The position numbers and the translations under genes were made by a program. The notes below the pieces were generated by a model, which was not told the origin of the DNA, did not search any database, and was given only the letters and a program-made list of their open reading frames with translations. Below, piece by piece: positions 8,004 to 16,007 of a DNA stretch of 38,210 nucleotides (positions are counted from its first letter, which is position 1; each line of letters starts with the position of its first letter). This DNA is from CAZCZZ01 sp964503335. GTDB lineage: Bacteria; Verrucomicrobiota; Kiritimatiellia; CAIVKH01. Location: positions 1 through 38,210 of the forward strand of contig CAZCZZ010000037.1 of NCBI GenBank assembly GCA_964503335.1, in the 5' to 3' direction.

Positions 8004-8450
8004 ATGGTATTTGACCGCCTCGACCGCTGGGAACGCTACGCCGGACTTCACCCTCTGTTCGCGGAGGCTTTCGCGTACTTGCGCCAGAAGTCCATCGCGT
8101 CCATCCCGCCCGGACGGCATGAAGTCCGCGGGGCGCGGCTTTATGCATCCATCGAGCAGCGCGACGGGCGGGGACGGGACGGGGCGCGGCTTGAGGCGCA
8201 TCGCAAGTACATCGACATTCAATGTACGCTTTCGGGTGTCGATGTGATGGGCTGGCGCGCGCTGGAGGATTGCAGCCAGCTTGGCATGGCCTACGACGAG
8301 TCGCGCGATGTCATGTTCTATGACGACAGGCCCGACACGTGGCTGATCGTTCCCGCCGGGCACTTCGCCATCTTCTACCCCGAAGACGTCCATGCCCCGC
8401 TCGCGGGCGAGGGTCCGCTGCACAAAGTGGTGATGAAGATCGAGGCCTGA
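8004..8450 (+). CDS. YhcH/YjgK/YiaL (DUF386) family protein
   Basis: This 148-aa cupin-like protein belongs to the YhcH/YiaL/EbgC family. Members are linked to sugar catabolism, for example sialic-acid-related metabolism or the evolved beta-galactosidase small subunit. Family features visible are LEAHRKYIDIQCTLSG, MFYDDRPD, and a C-terminal FAIFYPEDVHAPLAGEGPLHKVVMKI with metal-ligand-type His and Glu residues. No sugar pathway genes are adjacent. The upstream ATG at 8000 gives only a four-codon peptide, so 8004 is the start. There is no Shine-Dalgarno, consistent with a leaderless transcript. Confidence 0.85.
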   Translation: MVFDRLDRWERYAGLHPLFAEAFAYLRQKSIASIPPGRHEVRGARLYASIEQRDGRGRDGARLEAHRKYIDIQCTLSGVDVMGWRALEDCSQLGMAYDESRDVMFYDDRPDTWLIVPAGHFAIFYPEDVHAPLAGEGPLHKVVMKIEA

Positions 8451-8487
8451 CGATCGCGCGATGGAGCACGGAGCTACGCGACGTGTC

Positions 8488-9129
8488 TTACTCTTCGCTG
8501 TTCTGCTTCATCTTCGCGAGCACCAGCCCTGCGAGCTTGCGCGTCGTGGGGTCGGGATCGGACGCCGCACATTTCCTGGCCGCCTTCACATACTCGGGCG
8601 ATGCGATCCAATAGCCCCAATAGAGTCCGGCGCGGCGTACGAGCACGTCGGGTGATTGCATGCATGTTCCCGAAAACGCCTTCGCGCCGACTGTCGACGG
8701 CAGTACGCGCACGAGCGGGGCCCACTGCTCGCCTTGTTCCATCGCGAAGTTGAAGTTCTGCTCGCTGCCGACCAATTCTCGCAGCCACGCGCGCTTGCCG
8801 GGCGCGGTTTCGAGTTCGCGACGCATCGCGGCAATCTCGTTCGTCTTGCCGTGAATCGTCATGTAGAGCCCGGCCATGGACGCCTCGCCCTTGGTTTTGG
8901 CGTGCTTAAAACGCGACTGCGTGTAGGGCAGGCCGGGCTGGCCGACGGAGAAATAGCGCGCCGCCAGATAGGTGCCCTCCGCCATGTCCATCGGTGAAAG
9001 CGTCTCCTGGTCCAACATCGCGGAGAGCCCCGCAAAGGTCTGCGCGAAGTCGTTCGGCGGAAGATCCTGATTCGCCATCGCGGTGCCCAGACCGACCATG
9101 GTGACTAGAAAGATGATTGTCGTGCGCAT
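8488..9129 (-). CDS. Unrecognised secreted protein
   Basis: This 213-aa protein has a signal peptide (MRTTIIFLVTMVGLGTAMA) and a mature, mainly helical region. A segment with KRAWLRELVGSEQNFNFAM is followed by a C-terminal half (PDVLVRRAGLYWGYW, ASDPDPTTRKLAGLVLAKM) that resembles HEAT-type helical pairs. I do not recognise a family. The start at ATG 9129 follows an AGAGGT sequence. Extending to 9180 would overlap the divergent hydrolase gene. It is convergent with the YhcH gene and divergent from the hydrolase. Confidence 0.65.
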   Translation of the reverse strand: MRTTIIFLVTMVGLGTAMANQDLPPNDFAQTFAGLSAMLDQETLSPMDMAEGTYLAARYFSVGQPGLPYTQSRFKHAKTKGEASMAGLYMTIHGKTNEIAAMRRELETAPGKRAWLRELVGSEQNFNFAMEQGEQWAPLVRVLPSTVGAKAFSGTCMQSPDVLVRRAGLYWGYWIASPEYVKAARKCAASDPDPTTRKLAGLVLAKMKQNSEE

Positions 9130-9163
9130 GCTGTGACCTCTACCTTCGTGGACTGTACGACGT

Positions 9164-10006
9164 ATGAAAGCGAAAAGCATTCAAATCCCGGGTGATCTCG
9201 TCACGCTTCCCCTGCCCGGCAGGAATCGCCCGCTCGACGGCTTCTGGTCCCACGGGAGGAAGCGCGCGCCCGCGCTGATCCTCTTCGTCCACGGCATGGG
9301 CGGAAACTTCTACCGCTCCGTATCGAAGAAGCAAGCGATGATCGAAGGTCCGAAGCGCGGATTCGACGTCCTGTCGTTCAACAACCGAGGCTACGAACGC
9401 GATGTTGCGACCGAGCGCTTTACGGACTGCCTGCAGGACATCGACGCGGCGATCCGCTTCGGCCAGACGCAGGGTTACCGTCGTTTCGTCCTCCTCGGCC
9501 ACAGCACCGGATGCCAGAAGATCACGTACTATCAGGCCGTTCGCCGGCATCCGCAGGTCGTCGCCCTGATCCTCGCCGCCATCGGTGACGACTATGCCAT
9601 CGCCCGTCGCGATCTCGGCAGCCGATACAATCGCGTCATGGCGAAGGCGCGGCGGCTTGTGGCATCGGACCGCGGCGACACCATCATGACCGAAAGAGGC
9701 TGCCTCGGTTTCTCCGCCCAACGCTTCCTCAGCGTCGCCGACCCCAAGGCCATCGAGGCCCGCATCTTCAACTTCAGCGGTACCCTGTCCCACTTCCGCA
9801 GCGTGCGGTGTCCCATCCTCGCGCTCCTGCCGGAGAACGAGGAATTCGCCTGTATGCCGGTGGATGATATGGCGGACATCCTGAAGGCGAGGACCCGCTC
9901 CGATCGCTTCGACGCGATGATCATCCCAAACGCCGATCACGGCTTCCACGGCGCCGAAATCAACGCCACGCGCGTGCTGCTCGATTGGCTTAAAGCGACG
10001 AGCTAG
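9164..10006 (+). CDS. Alpha/beta hydrolase
   Basis: This 280-aa protein has the alpha/beta-hydrolase core. FVHGMGG (about residues 42-48) gives the oxyanion-hole region, and LLGHSTG places the nucleophile at Ser114. A late ADHGFHG supplies the probable catalytic His. The acidic residue is probably in the LLPENEEF segment. The overall pattern is near the DUF1749/UPF0613-type hydrolases. The substrate cannot be read from sequence. It lacks a signal peptide, so it is cytoplasmic. Confidence 0.8.
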   Translation: MKAKSIQIPGDLVTLPLPGRNRPLDGFWSHGRKRAPALILFVHGMGGNFYRSVSKKQAMIEGPKRGFDVLSFNNRGYERDVATERFTDCLQDIDAAIRFGQTQGYRRFVLLGHSTGCQKITYYQAVRRHPQVVALILAAIGDDYAIARRDLGSRYNRVMAKARRLVASDRGDTIMTERGCLGFSAQRFLSVADPKAIEARIFNFSGTLSHFRSVRCPILALLPENEEFACMPVDDMADILKARTRSDRFDAMIIPNADHGFHGAEINATRVLLDWLKATS

Positions 10007-10344
10007 TCGCCTCCTTGTCCAGCGCTCGTAGTGCGCGACGCCGGGCGCCCTCGCCCAAGTCGCGGAGCGCCCCCCATCCACCCACGGCACTTGCTTCGCG
10101 GCGTGCCTCACTACAAACGGCAACCCCTCCGTTACCAACGGCTTCAAGTACCAGCCTACGAATGGATTACACCATCTGTAGGCAATCCCCTACAAGCCCA
10201 TCGGGATTCAACTCATCCGTGTAGTATTTGCATTTCGTTAATACAAAAACGTATGAATATGTTGCGCGTGATTCGCTTACGTATTATTTATGTGTATGTG
10301 TAATATACTGAATACGAGCGTGTTGCGACGCTGGCGTCGAAGAC
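10007..10344. other. Intergenic region upstream of the nitrate operon
   Basis: No gene is supported here. TGTAGG/CCTACA forms a perfect hairpin at 10177-10194. Base composition changes sharply at about 10220, from GC-rich to an AT-rich stretch up to 10315. That stretch holds TTGCAT (10228-10233) with TATGAA 18 bp downstream (10252-10257), and a TATACT at 10304-10309 without a good -35. Nested inverted repeats follow: GAGCGTG (10316-10322) with CACGCTC (10348-10354), enclosing CGACG/CGTCG (10326-10339). An RNA starting from the TATACT would begin at this hairpin. Confidence 0.5.
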
Positions 10345-10360
10345 TGGCACGCTCTTGGCA
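10345..10360 (+). promoter_or_regulatory. Sigma-54 (RpoN) promoter of the nitrate assimilation operon
   Basis: TGGCACGCTCTTGGCA fits the -24/-12 consensus TGGCACG-N4-TTGCA with one mismatch. The invariant GG (10346-10347) and GC (10358-10359) are at the correct spacing. The start site would be near 10371, leaving a leader of about 70 nt before nrtA. Sigma-54 with an NtrC-type activator is an established mode of nitrogen control. No clear NtrC dyad was found upstream. Confidence 0.75.
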
Positions 10361-10370
10361 GGCCCGATGC

Positions 10371-10436
10371 TAAAACGGCGACTCGAGGCTAAATCGTTTT
10401 ACCAGGCGGTTTAGGGAACGAGCTTATTCAAGGAGG
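10371..10436 (+). promoter_or_regulatory. nrtA leader with two alternative hairpins and a strong ribosome binding site
   Basis: TAAAACG (10371-10377) pairs with CGTTTTA (10395-10401). CTAAA (10389-10393) could instead pair with TTTAG (10410-10414), and the two pairings exclude each other. AGGAGG at 10431-10436 lies 6 nt before the ATG. A regulatory switch is only a possibility. The ribosome binding site is clear. Confidence 0.45.
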
Positions 10437-10442
10437 ATTACG

Positions 10443-11711
10443 ATGCGTGTGAGCGGACATGGAAGCATGAGTCGGCGTCGCTTTTTCGGCGTCACGGCAA
10501 AGGGACTTGGGGCTGCGGCGCTCTTGAATGGAATGCCGTCGGGCTGGGTTGGCGGGGTGTATGCGGGTGATGGACCTGAGGAAACGGACCTGACCTTCGG
10601 CATGATCGCGTTGACGGACTGTTCGCCGATCGTCATCGCCCACGAGAAGGGCTTCTTCAAGAAGTACGGAATTCATTCCACGGTTTCGAAGGGCGCGAGC
10701 TGGGCGGCGATCCGCGACAACCTGTCGACAGGCGACATCCAGGCGACGCACATGCTCATCGGCATGCCGCTGGCCTCCACGATGGGACTCGGCGGCGCCG
10801 CTGCGAAACCGATGATCGCGCCGTGGATCCTGAATCGCAACGGACAGTCCATCACGTTGAAGAACGGCCTCAAGGAGAAGGTCTCCAACGATCCCCGCGC
10901 TTTGAAGGCCATCGTCGATGCCGCCAAGGCGTCGGGCAAACCTATGGTGTTCGCCATGACGTTCCCTCCGGGCACGCACGCGATGTGGATGCGCTACTAC
11001 CTCGGCGAAGGCGGCATCAATCCGGACAAGGACATCGCGCTGATCACCATCCCGCCACCACAGATGGTGGCGAACATGAAGGTCGGCAAGATGGACGGCT
11101 TCTGCGTGGGTGAGCCGTGGAATGCGCGCAGCATCGCGGACAATATCGGTTTCACATCCGTCAACACGCAGGACCTGTGGAAAGACCATCCCGAAAAGGT
11201 CTGCGCGTTCCTGGAAGAATTCGCGGAGAAGAATCCGAAGTCCGTGAAGGCCGTCCTCAAGGCGCTGCATGAAGCGAGCGTCTGGCTCGACAACATGGCG
11301 AATCGCGTCGAGCAGTGCGAAATCGTATCGCGCCCGACCTACATCAACTGCCCGAAGGACATTATCCTCGGCCGCTTGCAGGGACACTACGACTTCGGCG
11401 ACGGACGCAAGGTGGAAGATCCGAACTACATGATCTTCTCGGAGCGCAACTGCAACTACCCGTCCACCGCCTACGGCAAGTGGTTCCTCTCACAGTACCG
11501 CCGTTGGGGCCTGACCAAGGGCACCCCGGACTACGACGGCATCGCGAAGCGCGTGATGCGCACCGACCTCTACACGGAAGCGATGACCGAGCTCGGTGTG
11601 GCCGTGACACCGAACGACAACGACCTCTGTCACTTGCTCGGCAGCACGTTCGATCCGGCAAAGCCGGAAGAGTACGCGAAGAGTTTCGCGGTCAACAACA
11701 TCCAGGGCTAA
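10443..11711 (+). CDS. nrtA: Nitrate ABC transporter substrate-binding protein (NrtA/CmpA family)
   Basis: This 422-aa periplasmic binding protein delivers nitrate (or nitrite) to the NrtBCD transporter. The N-terminus carries a twin-arginine signal (MSRRRFFGVTAKGLGAAALL), so it is probably exported folded by Tat. NrtA-type segments include LTDCSPIVIAHEKGFFKKYG, FPPGTHAMWMRYYLGEGGI and GEPWNARSIADNIGF. It heads an operon of ten genes with a sigma-54 promoter and a strong Shine-Dalgarno. The CmpA (bicarbonate) paralogue is an alternative by sequence type, but the nitrite and nitrate reductase genes downstream decide for nitrate. Confidence 0.93.
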   Translation: MRVSGHGSMSRRRFFGVTAKGLGAAALLNGMPSGWVGGVYAGDGPEETDLTFGMIALTDCSPIVIAHEKGFFKKYGIHSTVSKGASWAAIRDNLSTGDIQATHMLIGMPLASTMGLGGAAAKPMIAPWILNRNGQSITLKNGLKEKVSNDPRALKAIVDAAKASGKPMVFAMTFPPGTHAMWMRYYLGEGGINPDKDIALITIPPPQMVANMKVGKMDGFCVGEPWNARSIADNIGFTSVNTQDLWKDHPEKVCAFLEEFAEKNPKSVKAVLKALHEASVWLDNMANRVEQCEIVSRPTYINCPKDIILGRLQGHYDFGDGRKVEDPNYMIFSERNCNYPSTAYGKWFLSQYRRWGLTKGTPDYDGIAKRVMRTDLYTEAMTELGVAVTPNDNDLCHLLGSTFDPAKPEEYAKSFAVNNIQG

Positions 11712-11715
11712 ACAG

Positions 11716-11973
11716 ATGACGCGGCGCCAACAGGCGTGGTTCTCCGCCGCAATGAGCGGAACGGTGTGGAGGAGATCCCTCCGCCTGGGGCTGCCCGTCG
11801 GACTCCTCCAAGTGATGGTGAACCACGGCGACACATGGATCCGGCATGCGGCGAGCAGCGAGACGCTTGTGAAGTCTCTCCTCTCGCCGATGCTGAGCGT
11901 CAGCGTCGCCTGGGTCGCAGCAGCCGCCACACACGCGAATCATCTTCTGCGCGAGAAGGACATGACGTTATGA
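11716..11973 (+). CDS. nrtS: NrtS-like small nitrate/nitrite transporter
   Basis: This 85-aa membrane protein has two hydrophobic segments joined by a loop with NHGD: SLRLGLPVGLLQVMVNHGD, then LVKSLLSPMLSVSVAWVAAAA. This matches my knowledge of NrtS, a small bispecific nitrate/nitrite transporter family with a conserved NHG after the first helix. It lies 4 bp after nrtA and overlaps the nrtB start (ATGA), so it is coupled to the ABC transporter genes. It could act as a separate transporter or as an accessory subunit. The assignment rests on pattern resemblance, not a database match. Confidence 0.65.
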   Translation: MTRRQQAWFSAAMSGTVWRRSLRLGLPVGLLQVMVNHGDTWIRHAASSETLVKSLLSPMLSVSVAWVAAAATHANHLLREKDMTL

Positions 11974-12749
11974 ACAAGACCATCGATGCCGGAAAATTCG
12001 TGCTGCCACTCCTCGGGTTCCTCTCCGTCCTCGCCCTGTGGCAGATCAGCAGCATGACCTGGGCTCCGAGCCTTCCCAACCCGGCGAAGACCTGGGAAGC
12101 GAGCAAGCCCTATGTCCTGGAACCCTTCGCGAAGCGTGGCGAAATGGATCAGGGCATCCTCCGCTTCACGTGGTACAGCCTCGTCCTGGTCGCCAAGGGC
12201 TACGGGATTGCCCTGCTGATCGGTACGCCGCTCGGATTCATCCTCGGCATGTCGAAGACCTTCAGCCGAGCCTTCGACCCGATGATCCAGGTCCTCAAGC
12301 CCATCTCCCCGCTCGCGTGGCTCCCGCTCGGTCTTGTGCTCTTCCAGAAGAGCGAGCCGTCCGCGCTTTTCACCATCGCCATTTGTTCGATGTGGCCCAC
12401 GGTGCTGAACACGGCGATCGGCGTCCGCAACGTCCCGCAGGATTACATCAACGTCGCCCGCGTCCTGAACCTCTCGGGCGCTAAAATGCTCTTCAAGATC
12501 ATGCTGCCCGCGGCGCTGCCGTACATGTTCACGGGCTACCGTCTTTCGCTCGGTATCGCATGGCTGGTCATCGTCGCCGCGGAAATGCTGACCGGCGTGC
12601 CCGGCGTGGGCGGGTTCCTCTGGCAGGAATACAACTCGCTGATCTACGAGCACATCATCCTGTCGATTATCGTCATCGGACTCGTGGGCTTCCTGCTGGA
12701 TCGCCTGATGCTGTCCGCGGAGAAGCAAGTGGGACACCTTCTGGCCTGA
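11970..12749 (+). CDS. nrtB: Nitrate ABC transporter permease
   Basis: This 259-aa inner-membrane permease of the NrtB/SsuC type has about six hydrophobic helices. It carries the EAA-type loop that contacts the ATPase (NVARVLNLSGAKMLFKIMLPAALPYMFTG, about residues 155-185). The PISPLAWLPLGLVLF and GFLWQEYNSL segments are typical of nitrate/bicarbonate permeases. The ATG at 11970 overlaps the preceding stop. The longer in-frame reading starting at 11736 is an overlap with the nrtS-like gene and is rejected. Confidence 0.93.
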   Translation: MNKTIDAGKFVLPLLGFLSVLALWQISSMTWAPSLPNPAKTWEASKPYVLEPFAKRGEMDQGILRFTWYSLVLVAKGYGIALLIGTPLGFILGMSKTFSRAFDPMIQVLKPISPLAWLPLGLVLFQKSEPSALFTIAICSMWPTVLNTAIGVRNVPQDYINVARVLNLSGAKMLFKIMLPAALPYMFTGYRLSLGIAWLVIVAAEMLTGVPGVGGFLWQEYNSLIYEHIILSIIVIGLVGFLLDRLMLSAEKQVGHLLA

Positions 12750-12758
12750 GACTCACCC

Positions 12759-13658
12759 ATGTCACACCTCCTTGAATTGTGCTGCGTAGCGAAGCGGTTC
12801 CCGTCCGGAAACGGGTCGCGCGAGATCCTGCGCGACATCAANNNNNNNNNNNNNNNNNNNNNNNNNNNNNNNNNNNNNNNNNNNNNNNNNNNNNNNNNNN
12901 NNNNNNNNNNNNNNNNNNNNNNNNNNNNNNNNNNNNNNNNNATCAATCTCGTCGCGGGGCTCACGGAGCCCGACGAGGGCAGCATTCTCCTGAACGGATT
13001 CCCGATTCGCGGCCCGAGCCTGAACCGCGCGCTGATCTTCCAGAACTACTCGCTGCTCCCGTGGATGACCGCGCTCGCCAATGTCGAACTCGCCGTCCGC
13101 CAGTGCTGCCCGGGTGCGACGAAGAAGGAAATCACCGACCGCGCAAAGGCCTACCTCGAAAAGGTGAAGCTCGGCCACGCGCTTGATCGCCGTCCTTCCG
13201 AATTGTCCGGCGGCATGCGCCAGCGCGTCTGCCTGGCGCGCGGACTCGCCATGGAGCCGCGCATCCTACTCATGGACGAACCGCTCGGCGCGCTCGATGC
13301 GCTGACCCGCGCAGAACTCCAGGACGAGTTCCTCCGCATCCAGTCCGAGGAGAAGCGCACGATCCTGATGATCACGAACGATGTCGACGAAGCGATCCTG
13401 CTTGCCGACCGCATCGTACCGCTCTCCGCGGGACCCTCCGCCACGCTGGGCGAGGCGGTGACGGTAAGCGTTGCGCGGCCGCGCGATCGCCGCAAGCTGA
13501 ACGATGATTCGTGTTATCACCGGGACAGGAAGCGCGTGGTCCACTATCTCCTCACGCACGGACCAAAAGACATCGGCCTTCCGGCGGAACCGCCCGCGAT
13601 CGTCGAAGCGGCCACCGATGAGGTGGCCAAACCAGAACTGGAGAGCCTCCCGGCATGA
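12759..13658 (+). CDS. nrtC: Nitrate ABC transporter ATP-binding protein (interrupted by assembly gap)
   Basis: This ATPase subunit pairs with NrtD. The visible parts are the N-terminal beta strands (EILRDI), then, after 100 N, NLVAGLTEPDEG, the Q-loop IFQNYSLLPW, signature LSGGMRQRV, Walker B ILLMDEPLGALDALTR and the switch histidine replaced by Asn (MITNDVDEA). The Walker A loop falls in the gap. The 34 unknown codons are 11 more than the alignment with nrtD allows, so the real gap is probably about 67 nt. The C-terminal extension of about 60 residues is not the NrtA-like domain found in cyanobacterial NrtC. Confidence 0.88.
   Translation: MSHLLELCCVAKRFPSGNGSREILRDIXXXXXXXXXXXXXXXXXXXXXXXXXXXXXXXXXXINLVAGLTEPDEGSILLNGFPIRGPSLNRALIFQNYSLLPWMTALANVELAVRQCCPGATKKEITDRAKAYLEKVKLGHALDRRPSELSGGMRQRVCLARGLAMEPRILLMDEPLGALDALTRAELQDEFLRIQSEEKRTILMITNDVDEAILLADRIVPLSAGPSATLGEAVTVSVARPRDRRKLNDDSCYHRDRKRVVHYLLTHGPKDIGLPAEPPAIVEAATDEVAKPELESLPA
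12842..12941. other. Assembly gap of 100 N inside nrtC
   Basis: A run of exactly 100 N, a standard placeholder length, removes the Walker A region. The flanks are in the same frame as drawn. Confidence 0.98.
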
Positions 13659-14545
13659 GCACGCCCGCCTTTGTCGATTTCTCCCAACTCGGGAAGACCT
13701 TCGATACGCCGAAGGGACCGCTTTGCGTCGTCCGCGACTTCTTCCTCAAGATTCCGCAGGGCCAGTTCGTCACCTTGATCGGTCACTCCGGCTGCGGCAA
13801 GAGCACCGTGCTCTCCATGTTCGCAGGCCTTCAGGAGCCCACCGAGGGCGGCATCATTCTCGCGGGCAAGGATCTCATTACGCAGCCCGGACCTGATCGC
13901 GGCATCGTCTTCCAGGCACCATGCCTGCTGCCGTGGCTGAGCGCGCTGAAGAACGTGCAACTCGGTGTCGACCAGGTGTATCCGAAGAAGCCCCGCGCGG
14001 AACGCGAAGCCATCGCGCGGAAGTATCTGACGCTAGTCGGCCTCGGCCAGGAAACGCAGAAGATGCCTTCGGAACTATCGCAGGGCATGCGCCAGCGTGT
14101 CGGCATCGCCCGCGCCTTCGCGCTCAATCCGCGCGTGCTTCTCCTCGACGAACCGTTTGGTATGCTCGATGGCATCACGCGCATCCAGTTGCAGCAGGAG
14201 CTGGTGCGACTCTGGGAAGCCGACCAGAAAACGGTGCTTATGGTTACGCACGATGTCGATGAAGCCATCTTCCTCGCCGACCGCGTCGTCATGATGACCA
14301 ACGGTCCCGAAGCGACGATTGGCGAGATTCTTGAGATCGACCTGCCGCGTCCCCGCAACCGCGAAGCGGTCCTCGATGATCCGCACTTCTACGCCCTGCG
14401 CGGACACCTCCTCGATTTCCTCGAGAACCGTTCGCACCTCCGCCCCGCCGAGCGCGTCCAGGAGGCCACCCGTTTGAGGAACCCACCCCATAAACCCCAC
14501 ACCGCCGTCCCCGCGGCGGAGATTGAAGCAGGAGTAACAGGATGA
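13655..14545 (+). CDS. nrtD: Nitrate ABC transporter ATP-binding protein
   Basis: This 296-aa ATPase is complete, with Walker A GHSGCGKST, Q-loop VFQAPCLLPW, Walker B RVLLLDEPFGMLD and switch His in VTHDVDEAIFLAD. The signature reads LSQGMRQRV, with Gln for the usual second Gly position of LSGG, a common variant in this subfamily. It overlaps nrtC by ATGA and its own stop overlaps the porin start. With NrtC it would form the heterodimeric engine of the transporter. Confidence 0.93.
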   Translation: MSTPAFVDFSQLGKTFDTPKGPLCVVRDFFLKIPQGQFVTLIGHSGCGKSTVLSMFAGLQEPTEGGIILAGKDLITQPGPDRGIVFQAPCLLPWLSALKNVQLGVDQVYPKKPRAEREAIARKYLTLVGLGQETQKMPSELSQGMRQRVGIARAFALNPRVLLLDEPFGMLDGITRIQLQQELVRLWEADQKTVLMVTHDVDEAIFLADRVVMMTNGPEATIGEILEIDLPRPRNREAVLDDPHFYALRGHLLDFLENRSHLRPAERVQEATRLRNPPHKPHTAVPAAEIEAGVTG

Positions 14546-16002
14546 ACGCGCGAAGAATACATCTCGCACTGGTCGCCGCGGCCGTATTGGCCCCGGCGGT
14601 AATGGCCGATGAATACACCGTCTCGGAAGCCGAGCGGAAGAAGATCGAGCAGAAGCTCGCAGGCACCTACAACCCGCTCAGCTTCTACGACGGCAAGGTC
14701 GTCCTCGATGCCCAGGAACGAATCCGCGCCGAGTACCGCGCGAACAACGTTCGCTTCAACGACGACATCGACGACGACACCGACACGTTCTTCCTGCAGC
14801 GCGCCCGCATCGGGCTGTCCTTGAAACCCGTACCGTACTTCAAGGCCTACACGCAGGTGCAGGATAGCCGCGAAATCGACTCCACGCGCGTCTCGCCCAT
14901 CGGCAACGCCAATCTCGAAGAAGCGGAGTTTGACGTGCGTCAGGCGAATATCGAAATCGCCGACTACTCGAAGCAGCCTCTCGGCCTGAAGGTTGGTCGC
15001 CAGGAATTGATCTACGGCGACGAGCGACTCGTCGGCGCGTTCGACTGGAACAACGTTGCCCGCGTGTTCGACGCCGCAAAGCTCCGCTGGCAGAAGAACA
15101 AGGATTCCGTCGATCTCTTTTTCGCGAACGTCGTCCTGAACAATATCTTCAGCGAACGCGACGGCTCGCTCGATGACAAGGCCGACTCCGCCGACGACCT
15201 TTACGGCATCTACGGCCAGTCCACGTTCCTGAAATTCCAGACGACCGAGGGCTATGTCCTGTATCGCGACAAGAACGACGCCGAGTTCGACGGCCCGGCC
15301 CGCGAGATCTGGACCGTGGGCACGCGCATGAAGTCCACGCCCCGTCTTGCCCCGTGGGACTACTATGCCGAGTTCGCCTACCAGGACGGCGAGATTGAGT
15401 CGCCGGGCCAGGCCGCAAACCGTCGCTTCGGCGACAACGCCACGAACACCGTGGTCGATCACGCAGCGTTCGCAGCGCTGCTCGGCGTGGGCTACTCCTG
15501 CGTCGATTCACCGTGGCAGCCCCGCTTCGGCCTCGAATACAACTACGCCACGGGCGACGAGGACCCGACCGACAAGGAGAACGAGACGTTCGACAACCTC
15601 CTGCCCACGAACCACAAGTTCTTCGGCTACATGGACCTCTTTGCGTGGAAGAACATCCACAACCCGCGCTTCATGGTCACGGCGCAGCCCACGACCGCGC
15701 TGAAGCTCCAGCTCGATGTGCACAGCTTCTGGTTGGCTGAGGACAAGGACTTCTGGTATCGCGCGAACCAGGCGCCCGCGGCACCGGGCCGCCGCAATGC
15801 CAAAGGCCTCGCGGACCCGTATGTCGGATCCGAAATCGACCTGACCTTCTGGTACACACTCAACAAACGCGTCTCGTTCCACGGCGGCCTCGGCTACTTC
15901 TTCGCCGGCGACTTCGTCGAAGACACGGCAGGCACACCCGATGCGCTGAACGGCAGCGACGACGCGCAGTTCGCGTACCTCCAAACGGTGGTCAACTTCT
16001 AG
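14542..16002 (+). CDS. Alginate-export-type outer-membrane porin, probable nitrate porin
   Basis: This 486-aa beta-barrel has a signal peptide (HLALVAAAVLAPAVMA) and a long series of alternating amphipathic strands, ending in an aromatic residue (LQTVVNF). FLQRARIGLSLKP, YTQVQDSRE, VGRQELIYGDERLVGAFDWNNVARVFDA and NYATGDEDPTD are typical of the alginate export (AlgE-like) porin family. Its place inside the nitrate operon, overlapping nrtD, suggests that it lets nitrate through the outer membrane. The family also transports other anions and sugars, so the substrate is inferred from context. Confidence 0.85.
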   Translation: MNARRIHLALVAAAVLAPAVMADEYTVSEAERKKIEQKLAGTYNPLSFYDGKVVLDAQERIRAEYRANNVRFNDDIDDDTDTFFLQRARIGLSLKPVPYFKAYTQVQDSREIDSTRVSPIGNANLEEAEFDVRQANIEIADYSKQPLGLKVGRQELIYGDERLVGAFDWNNVARVFDAAKLRWQKNKDSVDLFFANVVLNNIFSERDGSLDDKADSADDLYGIYGQSTFLKFQTTEGYVLYRDKNDAEFDGPAREIWTVGTRMKSTPRLAPWDYYAEFAYQDGEIESPGQAANRRFGDNATNTVVDHAAFAALLGVGYSCVDSPWQPRFGLEYNYATGDEDPTDKENETFDNLLPTNHKFFGYMDLFAWKNIHNPRFMVTAQPTTALKLQLDVHSFWLAEDKDFWYRANQAPAAPGRRNAKGLADPYVGSEIDLTFWYTLNKRVSFHGGLGYFFAGDFVEDTAGTPDALNGSDDAQFAYLQTVVNF

Positions 16003-16007
16003 AAATC

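Noticed and set aside
9140..10147. 335-aa open frame antisense to the alpha/beta hydrolase
   Set aside because: The hydrolase frame holds GHSTG and the other catalytic elements; the antisense frame has none.
10177..10194. TGTAGG/CCTACA hairpin as terminator of the hydrolase gene
   Set aside because: The stem is only 6 bp, no T-run follows and it is 170 bp from the stop; kept only as an unexplained hairpin.
10281..10310. NtcA-type GTA-N8-TAC site upstream of nrtA
   Set aside because: The nearest candidate (from 10294) has N9 instead of N8, so it does not fit.
12842..12941. nrtC as a pseudogene or frameshifted gene
   Set aside because: The interruption is only N; both flanks are in one frame with intact motifs.
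14389..15462. 357-aa open frame antisense to the porin
   Set aside because: No signal peptide or family features; the porin frame has a signal sequence, strand pattern and C-terminal Phe.
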